From Epiperipatus broadwayi (Eukaryota > Onychophora > Udeonychophora > Euonychophora > Peripatidae), in NCBI GenBank assembly GCA_028023455.1, contig JAQFVV010000071.1, positions 5,536,650 through 5,600,649 on the forward strand: a stretch of 64,000 bases of DNA. The letters are read 5' to 3'. Of this stretch, positions 22,294-34,049 are shown in pieces. Position 1 is the first letter of the stretch, and each line of letters opens with the position of its first letter. A program made the position numbers and the translations under genes. A model generated the notes under the pieces. It did not search any database, was not told the DNA's origin, and saw only the letters and a list, made by a program, of their open reading frames with translations.

Positions 22294-23999
22294 CGTTACA
22301 TATCAGTAAAGTTGCTTAAAAAAAATGATCAAAAAAAAAAATATTTTACTTAGGGTTAGTAATTACGGTACACGATTGATGAAGACATTTACAAAACATC
22401 CGGTTAATAATTTTACAAAAAGACTATATACAAAAAAAAAATGTTGACTATCGCTTTCCCAAGGACCATTTACGTTCACCTCCTCCCCACAAGAGTTCTA
22501 TTATTTTTTCTTATACATTTTATTTTTCCATACAGCATGACAAGCAAGTTATTTAAATTATTTATTTAAGAAGGTTGCATTGAACTAAATACGTTTTGAA
22601 AGATAATGGATTTATACGTGTATATTTGCAGCACAATTATACATACCACCAACTTATTTATGACTGATTAAAATGCTTAAATAGGATTACACTGAAGTAA
22701 ATTCCCAATGGTACTCATCGTAAGGTACCACATTTCGATCATAAACTTACGTGGCTGTGCGTGCCTATACACGTTAAAGCATAATATATATCAACAAAAA
22801 AAAAACATATTTATTGCAACCTTTTGACTTTTTTTTTTTTTTTTAACAAAAATTAGTTTTTAAAATTTTTTTCACTTTCTTGTGTTTAATATATATGCGC
22901 AATTTCTTTTACTGGCAGAGCTTTTATAAGATTTAAAGTATACGACTTATGTAAACAGATAAAATATTTCATTTTGACAAAATTTGCTCAGGGTATTTGT
23001 GGTTTATTAAAGATCGGCCTGAGTTGGTTCGCCAGTTGTAATGATCCGGAGATTTATTTATAGAAATGCACTCTAAACTTAAGTGATTTACTTAAGTTTT
23101 TTAAACTTTTACAGACATGTGAGTGCGCAGAAGTTTGTAATAGCGCATTATCGGAGTTAGACTTCCGATCTAACAATTTAACCCATAAGTAAATTATATA
23201 ACAGCTAATCATATATATAACATTAAACACATATAAATTTTTTCCAATAAATTTTCCTCAATATAAATGTATTATCTACTAGTGATTGAATTAGTCAATT
23301 TTGGAATAACTCGTGCTTTTGCTATAAACAAAAATTGTGGTTGGAGAAAAAAAAATTTTTTTAGAGCATTAGTACTGTCAATCTAAATAAAAAACATCTT
23401 TTATAAAATAATTTTATATATATTATTTTTTATTTTTTAGTATTCAGATATTTTTCAAACAATGTCACTGCATTTGTAGTATTTAAACTGAATGTCACCA
23501 TACATTAATAATCGTTTATAATATTTATTTGTTTATGAGGATAGCATTTTTAAAACAAACGCATTTTAGTTAAACAATCCAGAGAAATTAAAATTTCACA
23601 ATTTTTTTTTTTTTTTTTTAGTTAACTGTAAATGTTTGTGTGTGTGTGTGTGTGTGAATTAGTCATAAAATTCAATGAAAAATTATTTTTAAAATATATA
23701 TTGTCATACACTGCATATCACTTAAAACTAATTGAACTGATATCAGCGTGGTTGATATTTGGAGTGCCAACACTGTTAGATTAAACAATTAACAGGATAA
23801 CCCAGAAATATTTAGTTATTATATTGCATTTTCATTGATACCTAACAAAATTTAATGAAAATCCATTTGATAAAAGTATGTTAAAAGTTGGTTGCAAGCT
23901 TTAACCCAAATAAACAAAAAACAAACAGAATTTTTAAGTAAATATTTGAAATGTAGGCACTCTTCACATACCTGGAGCCTAATTGTAAATATAGAGGAT
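22294..23999. other. AT-rich non-coding DNA, partial self-similarity
   Basis: 'actcatcgtaaggtacca' at ~22715 resembles 'actcaccataaggtatca' at ~20744, suggesting an old ~2-kb duplication. Otherwise a (GT)n run at 23636-23656 and the T-arm-like inverted repeat at 23135-23185. No gene. Confidence 0.45.
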
Positions 24000-24500
24000 T
24001 TAAACTCAGTCTTTTATGCACCCTTCAACTACTATCCATACTATCTTATACCACTGATACACATGACCACATACATGTAGAAAAAATAAATAATCACCAA
24101 TATAGTATTTTGTGCTAAACCAGAACTCATCAGTTGGTCCAGATTATCATCTTCCACACATATATAATATGCTCATGGAAATAATATTGGCATCAGTATA
24201 AGATTTGAGCTTTCCATCATCAGATTTTCAATGGTATGGATAACTAAAGAGTTGGAAGTTGGAATGAATTGAAGCATGACCATTAAAGTATGAAGATTTT
24301 CTATCTTAATATAAACTGAGCACTGATTATATATGTGTGTGTGTGGGAGATGATAATCTGGACCAACTGGTGAGTGCTGGTTTAGCACATATTGGTGATT
24401 ATTTATTGTTTCTACATGTATATGGTCATGTGTATCAGTGGTATGAGATAGTATGGATAGTTGAAAATTGCATGAAAGTCTGAGTTCAAATCTCTTATAT
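24000..24500. repeat. Two divergent family A hammerhead-repeat fragments
   Basis: 24000-24175 is a minus copy and 24185-24500 a plus copy. The minus hammerhead keeps CTGATGA (24127-24133) but its GAAA is lost. The plus copy reads CTGGTGA and has a deletion after stem II. Both should be inactive. Confidence 0.8.
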
Positions 24501-24750
24501 TCAGAAATTTTTAAGTGTAAAAAAGTGTTTAAAAGAAAAAAGTCCAAAAAAAGTTAATGACAATCAAATAATTAAACAAAAAATGAGAAATCTGTGGAAT
24601 GATATGGTTTTGAATAATGAGAATGAAGTCGCTAATGATGAATATCATCTTTTTCTTTGTTTGTTTGTTTGTTTTAATTTATTCACTTTACTTATTTTAT
24701 TCTATTCAAAGAGATTGTGATTCTAATCTTGTTATATTTTGTTTTATAAT

Positions 24751-24753
24751 TTA

Positions 24754-24793
<40 letters not shown>

Positions 24794-24801
24794 TAAATAT
24801 G

Positions 24802-24849
<48 letters not shown>

Positions 24850-24875
24850 TAAGTAAGTAGGTAGGAAATTATGTT
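24751..24875. repeat. Long (TA)n tract with flanking inverted 9-mers
   Basis: TTACCTATA and TATAGGTAA bracket the first (TA)n run; a second run follows, ending in 'atacatatataagtaag'. A cruciform-prone microsatellite. Confidence 0.85.
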
Positions 24876-25299
24876 AATGGATATATATTTTACAGGGTGT
24901 CTAGATTAAATGTATAAATAAATTGATATAAAAATGGCTGGATGGTTGAATACAAGAAAAAGGCAGACATATAAAAGATGTACATAAAGAAATAAATAAA
25001 AAATATAGATAGATGAACATTTTTTAGTTTTCAAATAATTGTTTTTCAAAATCCCTTCTCATCTATTTTTGAAATAGCTGGTCATTCTTGGCAGCTGTTT
25101 ATTGCACCTCAGTGGTTCTCTTAGATTTTATTGTAAGCTATATTACAGAAGTCACCAGCTTTGAAAACAAGTAAAATAAAACTTTAATGGTTATCAATAT
25201 AGGAAACACTTGTTTTTGATTTAGCTGCCTGAATTTCAAGCTTTAATGTGACTATCTTTTGAACATAATGATTAATATTTTTAGTTATATATATGATGC

Positions 25300-26060
25300 T
25301 GTGTTCACATATGGATTGTAATGAGATTCAATTTTGTTTATAAATTCATTAAGTTTGTTTATCTTTATCAATATCTGGAACAGTTTTGGTTAAATAAGAA
25401 AAGGGGTGTTGAAATACAAATTAACAGCATTTGATCCATTAGTCAAGCATCAGAAATTACATATAATATTGAAATTAACACTCTGTTTAATATGTTACAA
25501 ATATTTGACTTAAACGTTTTTACATGTAGAAAGAAATGGACCTTTTCATGAAATATAACTGCACCATACATAAATGAGGCTGCGTTTACTTTAGGATTAT
25601 ATTAGTTTTGTCCTTATTTGAAAAATATAATAGATTTGTTAATTTTTAAGTACATTCTAGGCAGGTAATGCAAGTGGTCATGTGGCATTTGCCAATTGGG
25701 GAGAGTATGCTGAAATATTTATCAGCAGCATTTGGTTCTTTGATCAAAACAGGAAGTTACTTATAGAGTTGAAAATAATACTGTATTTACCATAATACAA
25801 ATATTTGACTTAAAAATTTTTCATTTGCATAGTCTTTAAAATGTGTTAATACTGCATGCTCTCGTGAAAGTTTGAATTAGGCCATATACAAATGAGGCCA
25901 TATTTAAATCTGGATTGTAATGGGTTTCATTCTTGTATTTTACATTTGCTGAAAAGCTAGTAAGTAAAGGGGTTCTGGAATATTTATTAATGCATTTGAT
26001 TCATTAAACAAAGTCTGAAAATTACATATAATGCCGGAAATAATGCTGTATGTCATCCAT
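25300..26060. repeat. Degenerate ~300-bp tandem repeat
   Basis: Three diverged units recur near 25408, 25710 and 25975, marked by 'gcatttgatccatta'-like, 'acaaatatttgactta' and 'aaatgaggc' blocks. Spacing is about 265-302 bp. Non-coding; no hammerhead core seen. Confidence 0.65.
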
Positions 26061-26310
26061 CATTTTTAACCATTATTAATCTACTGCAGCATAAAGTCTC
26101 TCCAAATTTAATCCAGTCTTTCCAACATATAGTGCCTCTTCTCTACATCACTCCAACACATTTCTTATTTCATTCACATCTCACATATAGTCTTTTTTAT
26201 ATATTTTTACAAGCTTTTGGCATATGCATTATCCCTTTTAGAAATATTCCATGACCAACTCCACTTCAGTCTTTTAATTCTTTCGATGATGTCAGTTACA
26301 GCTGTTTGTT
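26060..26310 (-). mobile_element. Decayed LINE 3' end (RTE-like)
   Basis: Same family and orientation as 32.76-32.96 kb: 'ctctccaaatttaatcca', 'gcctcttctctacatca', 'catctcacata'. Heavily mutated. Confidence 0.6.
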
Positions 26311-27467
26311 CTCCATGTCTATCATTTTTGACCTCTTTTTGTTACTCCTAACATACATCTTTCCATACTTTATTGAATGGTCTGAAGTCTCTGTATTGGT
26401 CTTCTGTTAAGTGCCCAAGTATCAATAATTAAGAAACTGTTAAAACCCACTTATTAAAAACTTTTTTAAATACTTGGGCATATTTCCTTTTAATATTAAG
26501 TTATTTCTATCAGAAGCACTCCAACCAAGTTTAATTCCATATTATATATATTGGACTGGGTCCCTCGATTTTTACTTTATTAGATCTGCATTTCATCTTG
26601 AACTTGCATATTGTATTTTATTCAGATACTGTTTGCATTTATTATGATATCCATTTTCACTGGTCCACTACAAGGCTTTAGTCTTCTTTTTATTTTTTAC
26701 ATACTTTTTATCAAGGTTATCATTTAAGGTAGAGTATTTCACACTTCTCTTTAACTATAGACAGACCTGATCTTCAATATATATTTATATTTTCAAATAA
26801 GCTAATGTTTATTCTATTAATTTATTCAACTCTTTATACTTCTATACATGTTTATTCTTTATTAATTTTCTTCAATGATTATTTGATTCGTTACACTTAT
26901 CTTCTCTTTTTCCATTTACAATTTTGGTAAATAAGTCTTTCATTTTCTGAGCAGATCGCTATGATTCATCACAAATATAAATTCAATCCTCATTTAAAAT
27001 TTTCCTTTTGCATTTGCCTTGAATTACTTGCATACATAATTCTAACTTGTTATTCTTCATTTATTATACATGTAACTCATCATAAAATTGTATTATAAAT
27101 GAAAGTGATATTAAAACCAATAACAATCTATTTATATCTTTTATATCATAATAACATGAAAGGCTAAAACCTTCGACAGATGCGCTTTAAAAAAAATACT
27201 TATGTGACAGCCAATCAGATGTAATAATGACTGCATGTGGAACTCTCAATTCAAAAACACAAGCCAATACTAAGAGAAAAAGATGGAACCCACCTTCTCT
27301 ACTTAAATTTATATATAAATAAGTCAGACTCAAGCATTCTGAACTAAGAGCTTGAAGCTTAAAACACCTTCAGATTTAATTTACTAAATATTATATATAA
27401 ATAAATGTGAAATCTTTCAATTTCCTACAAAGCAATTTTCCAATCTAATAAAATGATAGCAACAAAT

Positions 27468-27716
27468 GTAAATATATTAAATTTATTAAGTACAAGCAGA
27501 TGATATAATAATAACATGAAAGTCTAAAATCTTCAACAGATGCACTTTAAAAAAAAAGGTAAATATATTAAATTTATTAAGCCCAGGCAGATTATATAAT
27601 CATAATGTGAAAGGAAAAATGCAAACATAAGCATTTTTTTAAAGGGCATCTGTCGAAGGTTTTAGTCTTTCATGTTATTATTATATCATCTGCTTGCACT
27701 TAATAAATTTAATATA
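27468..27716. mobile_element. Foldback element with ~80-bp arms
   Basis: The left arm (27468-27550) and the inverted right arm (27632-27716) share 'aaatttattaag', 'gcagatgatataataata' and 'aacatgaaag..ctaaaa'. A third, partial copy lies at 27145-27205. Non-coding. Confidence 0.75.
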
Positions 27717-27849
27717 CTTATCTTTTATATCATTAAAATTTTCATTTAAGCACTCTTTTATATGTTCTCTGATAATACTAAGTCCATTTTTCCATATGCA
27801 AATCTTTTCGTTATTATTCATTACTCTTAAAAAATCATGACATGCCTTT

Positions 27850-28450
27850 CCTATCCAAAGAATGAAAAATATAAGTGGAAAAATCTCAAATAAGACATGT
27901 GCTCATATCCATTAGGAATCCACAGTCAAACCGTTGCGATCATATAATGCAGAAGCTCAGATTTTTTTTAGGACTTACCTACAGGGTGAGCATAAGGGAT
28001 GGATAAAGCCAGCAGAATGTGTAGTCAGTTACATCAACTGGAGCATAAACAAGTCAACTGGATTCACGCCCATTAGACTACATTTTAATCAACATATAGC
28101 CACACTATTCATGAAATACCAACCCACAATTACACACATTGAGAGCAACATAGAAAAGAATAGATAAAGAGCACATGAATGGCTTATGGACAGGATTAAT
28201 CAAAGAAATAAGAACAAGAAGAAAACTTCATATAATTTTATAAAAGTAAAAGACAAAGTTTTTATAAAGACTCCTCATTTAAGTAAACAACAGGAAAACA
28301 AATGCCATAAATGTTACCACCCATATAAAGGACCATTCACTATCATGAAACAATAAAGTCCAAATGTATTCTGGATAAATACAGAAGAAGAGATTAGAGG
28401 CACATATAATGCCCACATCTTGAAACCATATTTTGGACAATCCAAATAAC
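27850..28450 (+). pseudogene. Ty3/gypsy-type integrase relic
   Basis: The best-preserved frame (27934-28167) reads like the integrase core C-terminus, with 'INWSINKSTGFTP', the conserved STG(F/Y)xP box. After stops and frameshifts come 'VKDKVFIKTPHLS' and 'SPNVFWI' plus 'HILKPYFG', which matches the GPY/F-type integrase tail of gypsy-like elements. Only the 3' end of pol is present. It is dead. Confidence 0.8.
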
Positions 28451-28516
28451 CACATCATTATTATACACAAATTATATGCAAGCCAAAAGATAAAAAGAAG
28501 TGATATATCTATCATG

Positions 28517-28529
28517 AAGGAAAAGGGGG
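28517..28529 (+). promoter_or_regulatory. Polypurine tract and candidate 3' LTR start
   Basis: A 13-nt all-purine run ending in five G, followed at 28530 by TTGATATAAT, lies 70 bp after the integrase relic. That is where a plus-strand primer and LTR start (TG at 28531) are expected. A (TA)n run (28538-28581) has expanded inside the presumed LTR. The LTR end was not identified. Confidence 0.55.
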
Positions 28530-28532
28530 TTG

Positions 28533-28581
<49 letters not shown>

Positions 28582-28585
<4 letters not shown>

Positions 28586-30890
28586 GATTAGGGGCATTAA
28601 GTTTGATGAGGGTATACTCAAGTAAGTGCTCAAAAGCAATCACTGGGTTATCTTGGAACTAACTGAGGCATGGGAGTTAATACATACTGAATGGTGGATA
28701 CTCTAATATTTTGTTAGGCTTTTAAAAAAAATCCAATAAGTCTCAAAAAATGAGTATCATAGAGGCTAATGGTAAACCTATATACTATCTCTAATCAGAG
28801 ACACATTCCTGGTTGAGTTCAGACCATAAAAAAGAAAAAAGCCCTATGTTTAAACCTCAACTTAATATGATATGACCTAGTAAGGAAAGAAGTCATGAAA
28901 TAAGGTGAATATAATTGAGGAAACATAAGAAAATAGGAGGGTAGGCTTCATAACCCTTCATTTGAAAAAAACACTATCCAAAGTGGAATGCATATCTGCA
29001 CTATTTAAATGTTAAAATTTTAATTGTAAGGTAAACTTTTAACCCTGTAAGGAAAGAGGAATTGCAAGGGTAGCTTACAATCCCTACCAAACCAGCCTAT
29101 ATTAATTCACATCACCAGATCAAGCCATTCAAAACTTATGCTTAACTAATAAGCTATCTTATTTTTAAGCATATCTATATTTATATACATGATGAATATT
29201 TATTTTGTTCAATATTAAAATAATAGATGTCGCAATAACATTTTTTATATAATAAAAAACTCCCATTGAATGGAAGGAAACAGAATGACCATTTAAAAAA
29301 ATTGTCTAAATATATATGTATATTAATAATAAATACTAATAGCCATTGCATTGTTCATCACAAATTAAATAGGACAATAGCACAGACAGAGACTAGGTAA
29401 TCATAGTGATGACCCAATGTCAAGTTAATCACTAAGCAACTAATTGTGGAAACAAAATTAAAATTTCATTATGTAATTCTTTAGATTAATGATTACTGAT
29501 GTAATTTACACAACAATAAGCAACTGCAGCACCAAGTACTGGAAACTAAGCACAGTATAAAAAAAAAATCCAGTTTATATCCGGTTTTATTGACAATAGA
29601 AAGTCAATAATGAGAGAGCAAATTTTTGAATGCTAAAGAAAATGGATGCCATGATGGGAAATAATGGCTTTCCCATATAAATTCATTGGCATAAGACCAT
29701 AATAAAAAATTTAAAAAAATAAGATTGATTGTTGAAGTAAGAGAAAATATAAATTCTTGCAGCTTAATAAAATAAAGAAATTGTTTTCAAACTGATATTG
29801 AAGAAGCAACAATACTAATCATGTATGAACAGAGAGGGGACAAAACATCACTAGTAGTTGAACAAAATAATGAAGTAATTTCTCCTTGTATATAAAAACC
29901 ATTAAATGCCAAATCATAATTAGATAAAATTTCATTGTATTATAAATTGCTGCACAATGTATTCTGGTTAAAGTACTAGTGCCATATGACTGAATTCCAT
30001 TATTCTAGCCATGGAAGCATGATGATTTCATTCAATGTTCACCTACTCTTATAATTCCTGAAGGAATATCCATTATCTGATGTAAAATACCTACATATAA
30101 ATCGAGCCTAAGATCAACAGAGAGGATCGATGCAATATTATTTCAAGCATGTTGCATAGAGATGTCAACAAGTGATTGATATTTTTACCTAAAGAAGCCA
30201 GTGTGGAAAGAATTGATTGTACATATGAAGGACATTGTTGCCGAACTCATGAACATTAATCACGAAGATTTAATGAAATTTTGATTTTGTTATGTGTTAT
30301 GATTGTGTACATATATTTGTAAATAAATGTTTATGGTTTATGTTTTGGAAGAGTCTATTATAAGTGGGAATAGAAAAGAGGAGGGGGGGAAATTAAGTTT
30401 GGTGAAAAAAATTTTTTGTTACAAATAAAGTTTAGATCAATTTCCTCTCTATAGCAACTTGATGTTGATCATCATAATATGGGATGAAGATAAGATCTTT
30501 AATATTATTCCATATTAAATGCATGCACTAATTAAAAGACAGAGTTTATGTTATATGTTTGTGTTAATTAATAATCATTATATGTTTTCTTTGCGAATGA
30601 TTAATCTTTGATAATTACTCTTTCTGTCAACAGTAGAGATATATACATAGGTGGGGAGCCCCAAGAAGATCAATCACTGTAATTCTGAATTGAATGATGA
30701 TACAACTGCAAACATATATCTGCAGAAAAAAAATAATTTAGCTAATTAGCTTCACAGTCGCTTTAAATTATTTTATTTTATAATCTGTTTTTATTTGCCT
30801 TATAAATAAGTAGTGTCATGTCATGAATTTCTACCATTGGGTCAGGGTTTGGAATCATAAATATAGGTACTCATCTTATAACTAAAGATG
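28582..30890. other. Non-coding; possible LTR remnant and second purine tract
   Basis: Presumably includes the decayed LTR downstream of the gypsy relic. A second purine-rich run (~30370-30390, with 'aggaggggggg') follows an AATAAA near 30323 and could be a further retroelement boundary. No frame was recognised. Confidence 0.35.
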
Positions 30891-31010
30891 CCATTCTATG
30901 GTGTGGTTTTCACACCAAAACACATAAAAATGCTGTTTCCATGGCCGACATGTTCGAACCCGCGTTTTCTATAATACAACTTTTTTGTTGTGCTACAGAA
31001 TGCAGGCCGC
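30890..31010 (-). repeat. Dispersed repeat shared with 41.3 kb
   Basis: The minus strand reads 'ggaaacagcattttt' then 'atgtgttttgg', matching 'gaaacagcatttgta' and 'tgtgttttgac' at 41325-41350. A B-box-like 'gggttcgaac' sits upstream on the minus strand. Possibly a second SINE family. Confidence 0.4.
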
Positions 31011-31236
31011 TATGTTGCATTGCAGTACAGCATGTATGTCACATCACAGCAATTACATTTTCCAAATTCGCACAGTTTATAAAATAGTTACGGCTTGATG
31101 AGAGAGTTTGTATTTGAATTGGATGGAAATGTTGTTTTCATTGGATTTTTTTTTATTTTAAAGTATTGAAATGTTCAGATCTTTTAAAGTAATAATTCTA
31201 AGACTTTTTACAATGTACTGTATTGAAGTTTTAATT

Positions 31237-31310
31237 GGGAAAATGTTAAATATCTATGTTTTTAGTGAGTTATGGGAAAATGTTAAATATCTATGTTTTT
31301 AGTGAGTTAT
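31237..31310. repeat. 37-bp perfect tandem duplication
   Basis: Units 31237-31273 and 31274-31310 are identical (gggaaaatg ... gtgagttat). Confidence 0.92.
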
Positions 31311-31601
31311 AATTAGATAACGCGTCAAGTAACGTACTGTTCGTAACATTCCACGATATACCGTGTGTATATTTTTGAAGTAAAAAAGAGCGGTACCAAA
31401 AAAAATATCCAGTAAGAAAAGTACAAATATACAGGTTTTTTTGTAAATTTCATAAAAAGCAAATATTATAAACATGTTTAGTAAGTAAAGAAGACATTTA
31501 TATGTATTTGTTATTGTTTAAAAAAGTTTGACTTTCTTTATTTTGTCCGAGTATGGTTACGATTTTGAATTTTTTTATTTTAGCAGTACAAACAACAGAA
31601 C

Positions 31602-31714
31602 ATAACCCTAAAACTAACCCTAACTATAAAACTAAACCTAAAACTAACCCTAAACCTAATCCTAAAACTAACCCTAACCCTAAAACTAACCCTAAACCTA
31701 ACCCTAAAACTAAC
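31602..31714. repeat. Telomere-like minisatellite (AACCCTAAAACT type)
   Basis: About 110 bp of interleaved AACCCTA, AAACCTA and AAACTA steps. It resembles interstitial CCCTAA-type telomeric DNA but is too irregular to be a true telomere array. The 67-codon frame across it is an artefact of the repeat. Confidence 0.85.
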
Positions 31715-32554
31715 AGAAACAACTTTTACTTTTTATTGTCATTCTATTTCAAGTAAAAAATAGCCGTAATATCTCTTTGTCTGTAAAAAAAAAAAAAAAG
31801 AAATGTAAAATGAAGAATAAAAAAATAAAAAATAGCCTAAGAAATTTTACTTTTTATTACGATTATTATTTTTTAGTTAAACAACAACAACAAAAAAAGT
31901 TGTAACACAAATAAAAAAATATCCGATAGAAAATTGATAAAAAAAAAAAGCCCTAACACAATTAAAAAAATATACAATAGAAAAAACACGAATCAAATTG
32001 TAATTTGTTGATTTTATTTTACATTTATTATTATCATTTAAATTGTATACGTTAATAAAAAATAATATTTATAAAAGACGATTTTGTTTTGTTTTTATTT
32101 TCGCATTACAAAAAAGCACAGCAAAATTATTATAATCAACGGCCCGGGAATGGTCATATTTTATAGTTTTAGCTTGAAAATGGCACCATCCAACGGAATC
32201 TTTACCTATAAGACAAGCACCTAAATATATATTAATTGTTAATATGGTAGAAACCTAAATTTGAAACATATAATAATGTTTCATATTGTTAAAGTATTTT
32301 CATCTTTACTTTATTTGGTTATAAAATTCATTCATATGAAACTGGTCTCTAGTTTAGTAAAATCATCTTGCATTCACCAGTCAGCCTGTAGCATAGAACA
32401 TGAATGCGCATACACCTCACTCTTATATAATCATATTGAAAGATGTGTGGGTGAATGTTTAAACCAATTGTAACTTCTAAATCTAGTGAGAACAAAGAAA
32501 TCTGTCAGAATACAGGAGAGTTAAGACTACATTTTGTTTACTACAATGGAAATA

Positions 32555-32558
<4 letters not shown>

Positions 32559-32594
<36 letters not shown>

Positions 32595-32640
32595 TTGTAA
32601 GTATATATATATATATATATATATATACACTTACAAATAA
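32559..32640. repeat. (TA)n microsatellite hairpin
   Basis: TTATTTGTAAG (32591-32601) and CTTACAAATAA (32630-32640) bracket a (TA)n run, with another (TA)n run to the left. Confidence 0.9.
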
Positions 32641-32756
32641 AACAAGAAATATACTGGAGATGTTAAACATTTATATTTAATAGTTGTAATCTACTATGGT
32701 GAATGCAGTAATGGAAATATATAAAAAAGAAAGAATTATAATTTTATCCAAACTAT

Positions 32757-32962
32757 CATCATCATCATCATCAACCATTATCAATCCACTGCATGATGAA
32801 GGTCTCTCCAAGTTCAATCCATCTTTTCTGATTTCTAGCATCTCTTCTCCACATCAGCCCTGCACACATTCTTATTTCATCCATCCATCTCACATGTGGT
32901 CTCTTTGTGGGTCTTTTACAATCTCTTGGAATCCAAAGTATATGCTTTATTATTTTCATATT
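32757..32962 (-). pseudogene. LINE ORF2 C-terminal fragment with (GAT)n tail (RTE-like)
   Basis: The minus-strand frame at 32771-32959 ends in a tail typical of RTE-like non-LTR elements: 'RPHVRWMDEIR', 'MWRRDARN' and 'WIELGETFIMQW', then a stop and a (GAT)n tail toward 32757. A microsatellite 3' end fits RTE-type LINEs. It is a short 5'-truncated copy; two older relatives lie at 4.9 and 26.1 kb. Confidence 0.8.
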
Positions 32963-33925
32963 TTAAAATGAATAAAGTAAATTCATAATCTTATACAATA
33001 CAATTAATAATAAACAATTTTTTTCATATCAATATTATCATTGTCATGGCAGCGTAGTTCAATGCTTTAAAAGTTAAGATATCCACCATAAAAATCACAC
33101 AAGAAAAAAAAATGTTTATGATTGACATTTTACTACATGCTGAAACTCATCTCAAACTTCAATAGGTTATAATATATATATATATTGTATATATTCTTGG
33201 AGATTCACACAAAAATAAGCAAAGTTTATATATGCATGTATAAATTTGAATAATATTTTATGATTCCCCTATTTTATTTTTGTCTTTCATACTTCTTTAG
33301 CATAATTCTAATTCTTAACAAAGATTGATAAAGCAATTATTAAAAATGAGTATTGCAATTGAAATTTATTATCGAACATTGAGTGAATAGAAAAGTATTT
33401 TTTTATGTTAAACATTTTTTTTTAGATTTATTTCTAAAGCAACTTTTTACATACATTTAAGAGATAACGATTACAAATTATTTTTTTAATTGACAATGGT
33501 AAAAAAAACTATTGCCATTAAATAAAAAAATCTAATTTATAATTTTTGTCTAATTTAATTGTATGACTATTTGAAGTTTTGATATATTAGTCCAATTAAT
33601 TAATCTTATTTCTATTCATTATTATCTTGAAATGAGAGACGCATAGTTACATATAAATAAACTCATGTTTTTGTTTGTAATGAAGTATATCGTTGATTTA
33701 TTGTAATTCATTATAATGTAAATTTAAATTAGATTAATAAAAAACAAAATGTACAAATCAATAGCTTTCAGTGGAGAGAAGAAATTGCTGTTATTAAGTT
33801 ATTTTTCATTTTTAATTATGTTTATTGTTTACCATATTAAAGTTATAAGCTTCTTTAATACTAAGTCGAAAAAATTATACATGATAAAGTATTATGGCAA
33901 AAACTTTCCCAGCATCTGCTGGTGA
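32963..33925. other. AT-rich non-coding DNA
   Basis: Nothing recognised. Confidence 0.5.
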
Positions 33926-33933
33926 AGTAAACA

Positions 33934-34034
33934 TTTTTTTTTTCTCATGTGTCATAGCATCAGCCGGGAAGCGAACCCGCTAACCGGGACAACTGCTTGT
34001 AAAGCAGCTGTCGCTGACCTCTCGACCACCAACG
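33934..34034 (-). mobile_element. tRNA-derived SINE, copy 3, with target duplication
   Basis: The minus strand has 'cgttggtggtcgagaggtc', a B box 'gcgggttcgcttccc' and tail 'gatgctatgacaca', then an A-run. The target duplication is AGTAAACATTTTTT (33926-33939) and AGTAAACATATTTTT (34035-34049). Confidence 0.9.
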
Positions 34035-34049
34035 AGTAAACATATTTTT

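Noticed and set aside
27150-27205. Foldback motif 'aaagg-ctaaaa-cctt' as a hammerhead stem II
   Set aside because: CTGANGA is absent (only 'catga') and GAAA is replaced by GACA in all three copies.
30960-31010. tRNA gene on the minus strand (B box gggttcgaac)
   Set aside because: No A box, acceptor stem or anticodon arm can be paired; more likely a SINE-like repeat shared with 41.3 kb.
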